From assembly GCA_052118065.1 (NCBI GenBank), contig JBQKHY010000004.1, positions 1 through 64,000 of the forward strand: DNA of 64,000 nucleotides. Reading direction: 5' to 3'. Numbering within the stretch: the stretch's first letter is position 1; the number at the start of each line of letters is the position of its first letter. This document shows positions 25,375 through 33,982 of the stretch, in pieces. Source of the stretch: Ruminococcoides sp052118065 (lineage in GTDB: Bacteria > Bacillota > Clostridia > Oscillospirales > Acutalibacteraceae). Below the pieces are notes generated by a model. That model did no database searches, had not been told where the DNA came from, and saw only the letters and a program-made list of their open reading frames with translations. The position numbers and the translations under genes were made by a program.

Positions 25375-26193
25375 TTAACTTTCTAAATAATCAATTAAAG
25401 TATTGAAATTTAGACCAAGTTTTCTGGCTAAAAGAGAATTGTTTTTGCCAACATATCTCCATAAAGTATAGTCAGAGTCCATTGCAGTTACCTGCTCATT
25501 TTCTTTAGTATATCTTTGGATAAAGCCATACTCTGCACCATATTTAATTAACCATTGATAAGCCTCTGATTTATTGAAAGTACTTCTCTTTTCACTGTCA
25601 AACTCAACAGAAAGTCCAAGTTGTCTTTCACTATTACCACTATCAGCAATTCTTCTATTGGCAATAGACTCGGCTTTTGTTTGGGTATATTTACCTGTGT
25701 TAAGCAAAGTGTTTACATATCCACTATAGAGAGTATGTTGGTCATCATATGAAACATAACCTCTCCTAATCTTTAGGTCAACGCCATCTTTTTTAGCAGC
25801 ATTTACCATTTTGTTTAGTGAATCGTAAATCATTGTGCTAACCTTTACCCCACCAAAATCTTTTAATGTTGGCACATAGTTTCTTTCCAATGGGTCAGCA
25901 ACACTAACGATTTTGTAAAGAGTCTTTTGTTGTTCCTTTGAAATATAGTCATCGTTGGACTTTACCACAGTTTCCTCACCTTTTGATGAGGAAACATATG
26001 CATGATAACTTAGGAATGAACCTAAGGCTAAAATCACAACCATAACGATAGGTAAAACATAAAACAAAATATTTATTGCATTTCCCTTTTTCCTAGGGGT
26101 ATTATCTCCATAAACATAGTGTTTATCTTTACCGGTATAAAAGCCTTCCGGCTTTGCACTGCCACCATGTCTTCCTTTGGATTTATCTTGCAA
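25375..26193 (-). CDS. VanY-like M15 protein lacking the zinc ligands
   Basis: Membrane-anchored protein of 272 residues whose C-terminal half follows D-alanyl-D-alanine carboxypeptidases of the VanY/M15B family. A basic N-terminus leads to one membrane helix (about 41-66). Then come RRGYVSYDDQHTLYSGY, SERQLGLSVEFD (188-199) and YGFIQRY. In active enzymes the second motif is SxHxxGxAxD and a later motif is EPWHxRYVG; here His is Arg, Asp is Glu, and the last reads YTLWRYVG. All three expected zinc ligands are lost, so this is probably a non-catalytic wall-binding protein. I prefer TTG 26193 (GAGG 8 bases upstream) over GTG 26202, which overlaps that site. It follows thrS by 21 bases. Confidence 0.75.
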   Translation of the reverse strand: MQDKSKGRHGGSAKPEGFYTGKDKHYVYGDNTPRKKGNAINILFYVLPIVMVVILALGSFLSYHAYVSSSKGEETVVKSNDDYISKEQQKTLYKIVSVADPLERNYVPTLKDFGGVKVSTMIYDSLNKMVNAAKKDGVDLKIRRGYVSYDDQHTLYSGYVNTLLNTGKYTQTKAESIANRRIADSGNSERQLGLSVEFDSEKRSTFNKSEAYQWLIKYGAEYGFIQRYTKENEQVTAMDSDYTLWRYVGKNNSLLARKLGLNFNTLIDYLES

Positions 26194-26214
26194 GATTTTC
26201 ACCTCGTAAAATTA

Positions 26215-28155
26215 TTACTTAATTTCTTTTGTATTGATTTCTTCAAGTGCATCTGTTAAGAACTTTTCAACACTCATTGAACCAAGGTCACCTTGTTTAC
26301 GATGACGAACAGAAATACAGTTGTTTTCAATATCCTTGTCACCAACAAGAATCATATAAGGAATCTTCTCTAACTGTGCTGAACGAATCTTGTAACCAAT
26401 CTTTTCTGAACGGTCATCAACTTCGCATCTGATACCCTTTACTTCTAACTGTTTCTTAACTTCATAAATATAGTCAAGATGTCTGTCGGCAATTGGTAGA
26501 AGTTTTACCTGAACAGGTGCTAACCATAGTGGGAATGCACCGGCATATTTTTCGATTAGTAGTGCTAATGTTCTTTCGTAACAACCTACTGATGTACGGT
26601 GAATAATATAAGGGGTCTTCTTCTGACCGTCCTTATCAACATATTCCATACCGAACTTTTCAGCTAAGAACTGGTCAATTTGGATTGTGATTAGAGTATC
26701 TTCCTTACCAAATACATTCTTAATCTGCACATCAAGCTTTGGACCATAGAAAGCTGCTTCACCCTTACCTACTGAATAAGGAATTTCCAGGTCATCAAGA
26801 ATCTTCTTCATAACACCCTGTGCTTCATCCCAATCTTCAGCAGTACCAATATACTTTTCTGTATCTTCAGGGTCCCACTGAGAGAAACGATAAGAAACAT
26901 CTTCATATAAACCTAGTGTCTTTAGTGTATATTTAACTAAATCCAGACACTGAGCAAATTCATCTTCAAGCTGGTCAGGTGTACACATTAAGTGACCTTC
27001 TGAAATTGTAAACTGTCTTACACGAATCAGACCATGCATTTCACCTGATGCTTCATTTCTAAATAGAGTTGAAGTTTCTGATAATCTCATAGGTAGGTCA
27101 CGATATGAACGCTGTCTGTTTAGGAATACCTGATACTGGAAAGGACAAGTCATTGGACGAAGTGCAAATACTTCATCATCCTTTTCTTCATCACCAAGTA
27201 CAAACATACCGTCTTTGTAATGGTCCCAGTGACCTGAGATTTTGTATAAGTCTGACTTAGCCATTAATGGTGTCTTTGTTAACTGCCAGCCACGCTTTGC
27301 TTCTTCATCTTCAATCCATCTCTGTAAAATCTGAACAATCTTTGCACCCTTTGGTAGAAGTACAGGTAAACCCTGACCGATACAATCAACTGTTGTAAAT
27401 AGTTCAAGTTCACGACCTAGCTTGTTGTGGTCTCTTGACTTTGCTTCTTCCATCATTTCTAGGTATTCGTCAAGCATTGACGCCTTTGGGAAAGCAATAC
27501 CATAAACTCTGCATAGCTGATGGTTGTTGGAGTCACCTCTCCAATAAGCACCAGTACAGTTTGTTAAAGCAACAGCCTTTAGAACTGATACATCCATTAG
27601 GTGAGGACCTGCACATAGGTCAACAAATTCATCCTGCTGATAGAAAGAAATAGGTTCGTTCTTATCAGCATGTTCCTTACAAAGTTCTACCTTATAAGGT
27701 TCATTCATTTCCTCTAACTTTTTGATTGCATCTTGTGGAGAAAGTTCAAACTTTTCAAGTTTGATTTTGCTCTTAACAATCTTCTTCATTTCAGCAGTAA
27801 TCTTGTCTAGATCTTCCTGTGAAAATGGCTTTTCTACATCAAAGTCATAGTAGAAACCTGTGTCAATTGCAGGACCGATTGCACACTTTGCATTTGGGTA
27901 AAGTCTTTTAACTGCCTGTGCAAGTACATGAGAAGCAGTATGCCAAAATGCTTTCTTGCCGTCTGGGTCATCAAAAGTCAAAAATTCAAGGGTACAATCA
28001 TTATTAATTGGGGTACGAAGGTCATAAACCTCACCATCTATCTTACAAGCACAAACTTGCTTAAAAAAGCCTCCGCCGAAACCTTTTACAATTTCGTATG
28101 GTGTTGTGCCGTTTTCAAATTCCTTAATGTCATTTCTTAGTTTTACACTAACCAT
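26215..28155 (-). CDS. thrS: Threonyl-tRNA synthetase
   Basis: Class II aminoacyl-tRNA synthetase of 646 residues. An N-terminal TGS domain (about 1-62) leads to the editing domain with HTASHVLAQAVKRLYP and the CAGPH motif, then the catalytic domain with RPMTCPFQYQVF (zinc Cys), motif 2 around RLSETSTLFRNEASGEMHGL and motif 3 around HRTSVGCYERTLALLIE, then the anticodon-binding domain. ATG 28155 is used because AAAGGAG lies 8 bases upstream; the frame is open through part of the T-box leader but that is not translated. Expression is controlled by the leader at 28180-28410. Confidence 0.97.
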   Translation of the reverse strand: MVSVKLRNDIKEFENGTTPYEIVKGFGGGFFKQVCACKIDGEVYDLRTPINNDCTLEFLTFDDPDGKKAFWHTASHVLAQAVKRLYPNAKCAIGPAIDTGFYYDFDVEKPFSQEDLDKITAEMKKIVKSKIKLEKFELSPQDAIKKLEEMNEPYKVELCKEHADKNEPISFYQQDEFVDLCAGPHLMDVSVLKAVALTNCTGAYWRGDSNNHQLCRVYGIAFPKASMLDEYLEMMEEAKSRDHNKLGRELELFTTVDCIGQGLPVLLPKGAKIVQILQRWIEDEEAKRGWQLTKTPLMAKSDLYKISGHWDHYKDGMFVLGDEEKDDEVFALRPMTCPFQYQVFLNRQRSYRDLPMRLSETSTLFRNEASGEMHGLIRVRQFTISEGHLMCTPDQLEDEFAQCLDLVKYTLKTLGLYEDVSYRFSQWDPEDTEKYIGTAEDWDEAQGVMKKILDDLEIPYSVGKGEAAFYGPKLDVQIKNVFGKEDTLITIQIDQFLAEKFGMEYVDKDGQKKTPYIIHRTSVGCYERTLALLIEKYAGAFPLWLAPVQVKLLPIADRHLDYIYEVKKQLEVKGIRCEVDDRSEKIGYKIRSAQLEKIPYMILVGDKDIENNCISVRHRKQGDLGSMSVEKFLTDALEEINTKEIK

Positions 28156-28179
28156 ATTGATTTCTCCTTTGTATAAAAA

Positions 28180-28412
28180 TAAAAGCCCCAATATTCTATA
28201 AAAGAATATTGGGACGATATAAACTAAATCGTGGTTCCACCCAAGTTCGGTATAAAAACCCTCATTTACCTTTAACGGAGTTAACCGGTATGTCATTTCC
28301 TACATACACTCAAAGGTAGTAACTAAAAGCTCCTAAATATTTTGCCTTACAGCTAATAAGCAAAACTCTCTTGATTCGGTGGCTGATAATCGTGTCCTTC
28401 TCAACGCTTTAA
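28180..28412 (-). promoter_or_regulatory. T-box leader of thrS
   Basis: Untranslated leader that senses uncharged tRNA-Thr. The conserved T-box sequence, minus strand GGGTGGAACCACGA (28242-28229), pairs with the tRNA acceptor end. Stem I begins near 28408 with GTTGAGAAGGACACGA, and has AGAGAG and GCTG elements. A likely specifier is the ACC at 28317-28315; the adjacent ACT also codes Thr. The terminator is CCCAATATTCT/AGAATATTGGG (28213-28187) with a T-rich tail. Binding of uncharged tRNA would favour the antiterminator and thrS expression. Confidence 0.92.
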
Positions 28413-28416
28413 ATTT

Positions 28417-28445
28417 ATATTATCACTTTAATTTTCTATTGTCAA
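28417..28445 (-). promoter_or_regulatory. thrS promoter
   Basis: TTGACA (28445-28440) and TAATAT (28422-28417) with 17-base spacing, placing the transcript start near 28410 at the beginning of the T-box. It sits directly behind the stop codon of the preceding gene. Confidence 0.75.
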
Positions 28446-28454
28446 TTACTAATT

Positions 28455-29612
28455 TTAATTTTCTTCATCTTCCGGTGATAAATCTTTATCATTTTTACCG
28501 GAAGTAATTTCAAGAATAAGTCTATCAACATTAGAAATTTTTTCTTCTGTTGTAAATCCCTTGTCGTTTTCATTACTACCTGATACAACAGGATAGTCCT
28601 CAACATACTTACCATAGGTTGCACCTGTTGGGAAATACCCACTATCTCTGGTATCAATATACTGAAAACTACTGTCGTGAGTGATGTATAGATTACCGTT
28701 CTTACGCTCTTTAGCTTGGAGTTTCTCAAAGCTTTTTAGCTTTTGATTACGGATTTCTTCATTAAGTTCAAGGATTTCTTCCTGTGACTCAATAATTCTA
28801 ACTTCATCTTTATTTTTACTATACTTTGAGATTTCTAACATAAAAGCTACTGCATACAAAGCAAATAAAGTTAACTCACAAGCTTTGATGATTTCCATAT
28901 AATAACCACTTGTATAACCGTTAAGAATCAGTTTTGTTACAATTTGAACATCATATGTTACAAGTACTGAAACTAAAGGAATACCAAAAAGAACAATCTC
29001 TTTCACATAATTTTTTTGGTTTAACATTGAAATTATTGAAGTAGCTGAAAGTAAATACAGCGACAAGAAAAGATAGATAAACAAATCAAGTACATCTGTC
29101 ATTACAACTGAGCTTGCACTGTTCTCTGTTAAAGCAGTAAACAATTTTACAACGCACCATAAAGGTACTGTTAACATTAACAGTGAAACAGTTGATGGTG
29201 GTTTTTTGCCACTAATATGAGTCCAGCTAAGTAAGAATAAGCCAAAAGCTGCAACACAAGAAAGGATAATATTTAAAAGTGTAGTTGAAGTATAATTCTT
29301 GTAAATTAAGATTGACGGCAAGTAACAACAAACATCAACAATAAGTGCTACTGCTGAAAATAAGCACATTGAACCTGCAAATGTATTCTTCTTATAATTA
29401 TATACAGAAGCAGTCTTTTTATCCGTAACAGACATAATAAACAAGATAATAAACTGAACAAAAACAACTCCTATTGTAACATATGATGCAATTATATTGT
29501 CATTACCAAAAATACTGTTACCGGTTTGCTCTGTATAAATTTGATACACTTTAGTTATTAACATTAACAAAATTGTAGGTATTAATGTGAACCACATCTT
29601 CTTATACTTCAT
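28455..29612 (-). CDS. Membrane protein of unknown function
   Basis: Unrecognised protein of 385 residues. About eight hydrophobic helices occupy residues 5-265. The C-terminal 115 residues are hydrophilic, with a Glu-rich predicted coiled coil (about 275-305) and an acidic end, so they would be cytoplasmic. No catalytic motif was recognised. AAAGGA lies 7-8 bases before the ATG. It follows the D,D-carboxypeptidase gene by 21 bases on the same strand, so a role at the cell envelope is plausible but only by association. Confidence 0.7.
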   Translation of the reverse strand: MKYKKMWFTLIPTILLMLITKVYQIYTEQTGNSIFGNDNIIASYVTIGVVFVQFIILFIMSVTDKKTASVYNYKKNTFAGSMCLFSAVALIVDVCCYLPSILIYKNYTSTTLLNIILSCVAAFGLFLLSWTHISGKKPPSTVSLLMLTVPLWCVVKLFTALTENSASSVVMTDVLDLFIYLFLSLYLLSATSIISMLNQKNYVKEIVLFGIPLVSVLVTYDVQIVTKLILNGYTSGYYMEIIKACELTLFALYAVAFMLEISKYSKNKDEVRIIESQEEILELNEEIRNQKLKSFEKLQAKERKNGNLYITHDSSFQYIDTRDSGYFPTGATYGKYVEDYPVVSGSNENDKGFTTEEKISNVDRLILEITSGKNDKDLSPEDEEN

Positions 29613-29633
29613 AAAAATATCCTTTATAAGTTA

Positions 29634-31007
29634 TTACATATCACGATAATGCTTTACTCTTCTCTTCTTTGACTTTTTCTGTCTGTTATGTTTAACAACA
29701 ACAAATAGATAAATTGCAAATAGGATTACAACAATAATTGCTGCAATAATAAAGTAGATTGAAGTAAATACATTTTTCAAAATATCCAGCACATAAAGAA
29801 GAGTACTTCTCTCCACTGTTTCATCAGCTACAAGATTAAAGGTAGAAACTTTTTCGCCTTTATAATAAACTGATGCTTTACCTACATAGTCACCTTCTTT
29901 AATCGGTGCATCTATTGAGTCAGGCACATCTGTTTTGATGGTAATATCTTTATCCTTAACACTGCTTGGTAGAAGAATATTAAAGTCATCTTCTGCACTT
30001 AGTTGAATTGAGTTTTTATCCCAAGACAAATCTACCTTTTCTTCACATACAGGAGTTTCTCTTGAAACAATTTCTTTAAGTTCAATATTTTGGAATGCCC
30101 AACGGAATAAAGCTGCTGCATCTTCCATATTATAATATTCATCAATGCCTTGTTCTTCGTTATATGGTGCTTTCATAAGAACTGCCATATAACTGTAGCC
30201 ATCAGCTACTGCCTGAGTAACTAAGCAACGACCTGCCTGATCGGTCGTGCCTGTCTTGATACCCTTTGCATACTGATAATAATATTCAGTAGTTGAGTCA
30301 ATTAGGTGGTTAGTTGATGAATAATATGTATCACCGATTGTATAGGAAATTGTATTTGTAATGTCTGAAAATTCAGGTAGCATAAGTGCATAACTTGCAA
30401 TCTTGTACATATCTTCGGCAGTTGTATAGTGATTAGCATCATGTAGACCGTGAGGGTTTACAAAATGAGTGTTCTTACACTTAAGTTCCTTAGCCTTATC
30501 ATTCATCATCTGAACAAAGTGAGTAACACCGCCTTCACCACCAACATAGTCAGCAAGTACAAGGGCTGCATCATTACCGGAAGAAATCATTAAACATTTT
30601 AGCAATTCTTCAATAGTAAAAGACTTACCAATGTTATCGGAAACTGCTGACTGTGAACTACCTGTACCTTCAAGCGGCTTTAGAACACTTTCCTTAATCT
30701 TAACTTTCTTAGTAAAGTCGCTTACATTTTCAGCAACTACTACATAGGTCATAATCTTTGTAAGAGAAGCAGGGTATCTCTTAACATCAGCATTTTTACT
30801 ATATACTGTAACACCTGTATCTAGATTTACAAGCAAAACTGTTTCTGACTTTGTCTTAACATTACAACCAAAATCAAAGTTAGAAATAGTTGCCGAGTCA
30901 TTATTAATATTAGAAGAAGTTGTTGCACTTACCGGTAAAGCAAGTGATGAACACAAAACAAATGTAACTAAAATTACTGAAATTATTGAAAAAATTCTTT
31001 TTTTCAT
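29634..31007 (-). CDS. D-alanyl-D-alanine carboxypeptidase (PBP5/DacF type, S11)
   Basis: Low-molecular-weight penicillin-binding protein of 457 residues that removes the terminal D-Ala from peptidoglycan stem peptides. Signal peptide (1-29); catalytic SxxK at S81-K84 (YPASLTKIMT), SGN at 143-145, KTG at 251-253. The C-terminal PBP5-like beta domain covers about 300-395. A membrane helix (about 415-438) and a basic tail anchor it, rather than the amphipathic helix of E. coli PBP5. DacF-type members act in sporulation and vegetative DacA types in growth; I cannot tell which from sequence. AAGAGG precedes ATG 31007. Confidence 0.92.
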   Translation of the reverse strand: MKKRIFSIISVILVTFVLCSSLALPVSATTSSNINNDSATISNFDFGCNVKTKSETVLLVNLDTGVTVYSKNADVKRYPASLTKIMTYVVVAENVSDFTKKVKIKESVLKPLEGTGSSQSAVSDNIGKSFTIEELLKCLMISSGNDAALVLADYVGGEGGVTHFVQMMNDKAKELKCKNTHFVNPHGLHDANHYTTAEDMYKIASYALMLPEFSDITNTISYTIGDTYYSSTNHLIDSTTEYYYQYAKGIKTGTTDQAGRCLVTQAVADGYSYMAVLMKAPYNEEQGIDEYYNMEDAAALFRWAFQNIELKEIVSRETPVCEEKVDLSWDKNSIQLSAEDDFNILLPSSVKDKDITIKTDVPDSIDAPIKEGDYVGKASVYYKGEKVSTFNLVADETVERSTLLYVLDILKNVFTSIYFIIAAIIVVILFAIYLFVVVKHNRQKKSKKRRVKHYRDM

Positions 31008-31102
31008 AGAAAAAATACCTCTTATATGTTAATATATCATATATACTATACTACAAAACTGATTTACTTTCAATCAAAATTTTAAATTTTAGGTGATACT
31101 TT

Positions 31103-31789
31103 TTGATTTACATAACGGGAGATAAACATGGGGACATTTCTTTCTTTAAAAGAAAAGAAATGAAAAAGCTAAAAAAGAATGATTACTTAATAATTACAGG
31201 TGACTTTGGTTTCTTTTGGAACAATAGTAGGCAAGAAATTAAAAATCTGAAATTTTTAATGAGACAACCATATAAAATACTTTTTGTTGACGGTACTCAC
31301 GAAAATTTTAATATGATAGAAAAGTACCCTATCGTAAAATTTGGTGGTGCCAAAGCTAGAAAAATTGCACACAACATTTATCATTTATTGAGAGGTCAAG
31401 TATATATTATAGAAAAGAAAGGCATCTTCACCTTTGGTGGTGGAGTTAGCAGAGATTTGCAAAAAATGCTTGACATTAATATGTGGTTTGAAAGAGAAAT
31501 GCCTAGCAAGGAAGAATTTATTGAAGGTGCAAAACAACTTAATAAATTTGGTGGTAAGTTGGATTACATTATTACTCACGAACCACCTACTCAAATTAAA
31601 GGTATTATCAATCCTGACTTAAAGCCTAATGCAGTTAATATTTACCTTGAACAAATTGCAGAACAAGTTACCTTTGACAAATGGTTCTTTGGATATGCAC
31701 ATATTGACGAAGAAGTCAGACCAAATTATTTTGGTGTGTTTAATGAACTTTTGCCTGTTAATAAAAAGGAAAAGCCCAGAATTTTTTAA
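31103..31789 (+). CDS. Metallophosphoesterase-like protein with altered metal ligands
   Basis: Protein of 228 residues of the calcineurin-like fold. Motif I is GDKHGD (D7, H9), motif II GDFGFFW (D34), motif III DGTHENF, then ITHEPP and GYAHID. In relatives motif III is usually DGNHENF and the last is GHYHID or similar. Here the metal-binding Asn is Thr 65 and one His of the last motif is Tyr, so the metal site is probably weakened or changed. Substrate unknown. It starts at TTG 31103 with AGGTG about 8 bases upstream. It is a single-gene unit facing away from the D,D-carboxypeptidase operon. Confidence 0.75.
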   Translation: MIYITGDKHGDISFFKRKEMKKLKKNDYLIITGDFGFFWNNSRQEIKNLKFLMRQPYKILFVDGTHENFNMIEKYPIVKFGGAKARKIAHNIYHLLRGQVYIIEKKGIFTFGGGVSRDLQKMLDINMWFEREMPSKEEFIEGAKQLNKFGGKLDYIITHEPPTQIKGIINPDLKPNAVNIYLEQIAEQVTFDKWFFGYAHIDEEVRPNYFGVFNELLPVNKKEKPRIF

Positions 31790-31810
31790 TTTACAACATT
31801 ACATATAAAG

Positions 31811-31843
31811 AAAACTGCTTGAACAAATCAAGCAGTTTTTTCT
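31811..31843. terminator. Bidirectional terminator
   Basis: The stem AAAACTGCTTGA/TCAAGCAGTTTT with T-rich tails on both strands separates the phosphoesterase-like gene from the converging recG. Confidence 0.92.
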
Positions 31844-31857
31844 TTTATAGAAATATA

Positions 31858-33915
31858 TTAATTTAAACTTTCTCCACCTACTCTGCCAAAGAGTTGGTTA
31901 ATTTCAGCTTTGATACCTTTATATTCATCTTCACTTAGGTCACTTGACTTTTTGAGAATTTCTTCAGCACACAATTGTGCTTCATTCAAATCTTCCATAT
32001 TGCCTAAATCGGCAATTTTCATTTCAGGTAAACCATGTTGTTTCTCACCAAAAAAGTCACCGGGTCCTCTAAGTTTTAAATCTTCATTAGCGATTTCAAA
32101 ACCATTTGAAGTTCTTTTCATAGTTTCAAGTCGTTTGATAGTATCGTGAGTAGTGTTGTCGGAAACTAAGATACAATAGCTTTTTTCACTGCCTCTACCT
32201 ACTCTACCTCTTAACTGATGAAGTTGAGAAAGTCCGAATCTCTCAGCATTTTCTATCATTATAATATTTGCATTTGGCACATCAACACCAACTTCAATTA
32301 CTGTTGTAGAAACCAGGACTTGAATTTTGTTATCCTTAAAGTCATTCATAACCTTTTCTTTATCAGCAGGTTTCATTTTTCCATGAATAAGCCCTACATT
32401 TATATTTTGAAAGTCAGTATGATTTCTCAAAGTTTCTGCATACATTTCTGCTGAATGTAGGTTAAGCATTTGGTTTTCACTTTCATCTACCAAAGGACAA
32501 ACAATATAACATTGATGACCTTCTTCAACATTTTTCTTAATAAAGCCTAAGGCTCTTGCTCTCTTTTTACCGTCAATCAGTAAGGTATCAATCACCTGTC
32601 TTCCCGGTGGCAATTCATCAATTATAGAAATATCAAGGTCACCGTAGATAATAAGTCCCAAAGTTCTTGGAATAGGTGTTGCACTCATTACTAACAAATG
32701 TGGGTGATTTCCCTTTGATAGCAAAGTTGACCTTTGACTTACACCAAAACGGTGTTGTTCATCAGTTATTGCAAGTGCTAAAGATTTAAATTCAGTATCT
32801 TTTGTCAACAATGCATGTGTACCAATAACAAGGTTAGTTTCTCCTGATGCTAGCTTTTCTCTTGCTAATTTTTTATTTTTAGGAGTTAGTGAACCTGTCA
32901 GCAAATCAACATTTATATCGGTATTTTCTAATAATTTTGAAATACTTTCATAATGCTGTTGAGCTAATATTTCTGTCGGTACCATAAATGCCACCTGGTA
33001 GCCATTCTTAATAACACTATATGCTACTGCTGAGGCAACTGCAGTTTTACCTGAACCAACATCACCTTGAACAAGTCTGTTCATTGGTGAGTGTTTGTTC
33101 ATCATATCATTTAGGCAATCATCAATAGTCCTCTTCTGTGCATTTGTTAAATTAAATGGCAACAAACTTAAAAATTCATCAGTATAATTCTTTTGGAGAA
33201 CAATACTGTTTTCTTCTTTAGTATTACTTTTTAGGAATTTCAGTCCTAATATTAAAACTAAAAGTTCTTCAAAAACTAACCTTCTTCTTGAAGTATAAAG
33301 TTCGTCACTATCAAGAGGGAAATGAATTTTTCTAATTGCATAGTCAAGGCTTTGCAAGTTGTATTTATCCCTTATCCACTGAGGTAATGGGTCATTTATC
33401 TTTTCCGGTAATAGGTCCAAGGCATTCTTCACTGCATCAGTAACCATTCGGTTATTAAGACCGGCAGTTAAAGGATAAATAGGGTGAATTGAAGTACCGT
33501 CACTTACCTTAGCAAAGGTAGGTGCAATCATCTGTAAACCTGATTTTGATTGAGTTATTTTTCCAAAAAAGAAATATTCTTCATTTTGCTTTATCATTTG
33601 GCTAATGTATTTATTATTAAAGTAAAGCAAAGTTACTGCACCGCTGTCATCATAAGCCATTGCCTTACAAATCATTTTGCCACTACCACGAGCAAAACCA
33701 ACTTTGAAAGCAGTTCCTACATTTGCCCTAATACACACATTAATACCGATTTCAGCCTCTTTGATAGGAGTGGGACTACTCCAATCCTCATAGTTACGAG
33801 GATAATATCTAATTAAGTCGCCAACAGAATAGACCGAAAGATTGTGGAAAAGTTCTGCTCTCTTCTCTCCTATTCCCTTAAGGCATTCAATTTTCTTTTT
33901 AAATAGACTTGCCAT
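31858..33915 (-). CDS. recG: ATP-dependent DNA helicase RecG
   Basis: Branch-migration helicase of 685 residues that reverses stalled forks and processes Holliday junctions. The N-terminal wedge domain (OB fold) occupies about 40-150. Walker A GDVGSGKT is at 284-291, the DEAH-box variant DEQH at 385-388, and the C-terminal helicase domain carries TTVIEVGVDVPNA and QLHQLRGRVGRG. The end matches the RecG-specific LRGPGDFFGEKQHGLP. I chose ATG 33915 because the in-frame ATG at 33927 forms part of the ribosome-binding site TGAGGT. Confidence 0.96.
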   Translation of the reverse strand: MASLFKKKIECLKGIGEKRAELFHNLSVYSVGDLIRYYPRNYEDWSSPTPIKEAEIGINVCIRANVGTAFKVGFARGSGKMICKAMAYDDSGAVTLLYFNNKYISQMIKQNEEYFFFGKITQSKSGLQMIAPTFAKVSDGTSIHPIYPLTAGLNNRMVTDAVKNALDLLPEKINDPLPQWIRDKYNLQSLDYAIRKIHFPLDSDELYTSRRRLVFEELLVLILGLKFLKSNTKEENSIVLQKNYTDEFLSLLPFNLTNAQKRTIDDCLNDMMNKHSPMNRLVQGDVGSGKTAVASAVAYSVIKNGYQVAFMVPTEILAQQHYESISKLLENTDINVDLLTGSLTPKNKKLAREKLASGETNLVIGTHALLTKDTEFKSLALAITDEQHRFGVSQRSTLLSKGNHPHLLVMSATPIPRTLGLIIYGDLDISIIDELPPGRQVIDTLLIDGKKRARALGFIKKNVEEGHQCYIVCPLVDESENQMLNLHSAEMYAETLRNHTDFQNINVGLIHGKMKPADKEKVMNDFKDNKIQVLVSTTVIEVGVDVPNANIIMIENAERFGLSQLHQLRGRVGRGSEKSYCILVSDNTTHDTIKRLETMKRTSNGFEIANEDLKLRGPGDFFGEKQHGLPEMKIADLGNMEDLNEAQLCAEEILKKSSDLSEDEYKGIKAEINQLFGRVGGESLN

Positions 33916-33943
33916 ATTATACCTCATAAAATCTTATAAACAA

Positions 33944-33970
33944 AAAAGGCAGGAAAAATCCTGCCCTTTT
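33944..33970 (-). terminator. Terminator after the fakA-like gene
   Basis: The stem GGCAGGA/TCCTGCC, extended by A-T pairs, is followed by TTTTTTG on the minus strand, just upstream of recG. Confidence 0.85.
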
Positions 33971-33982
33971 AAAACTTCTAAA

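Noticed and set aside
28155..28296. N-terminal extension of thrS through the leader
   Set aside because: The extension translates the T-box and terminator; the ribosome-binding site and the family start support ATG 28155.
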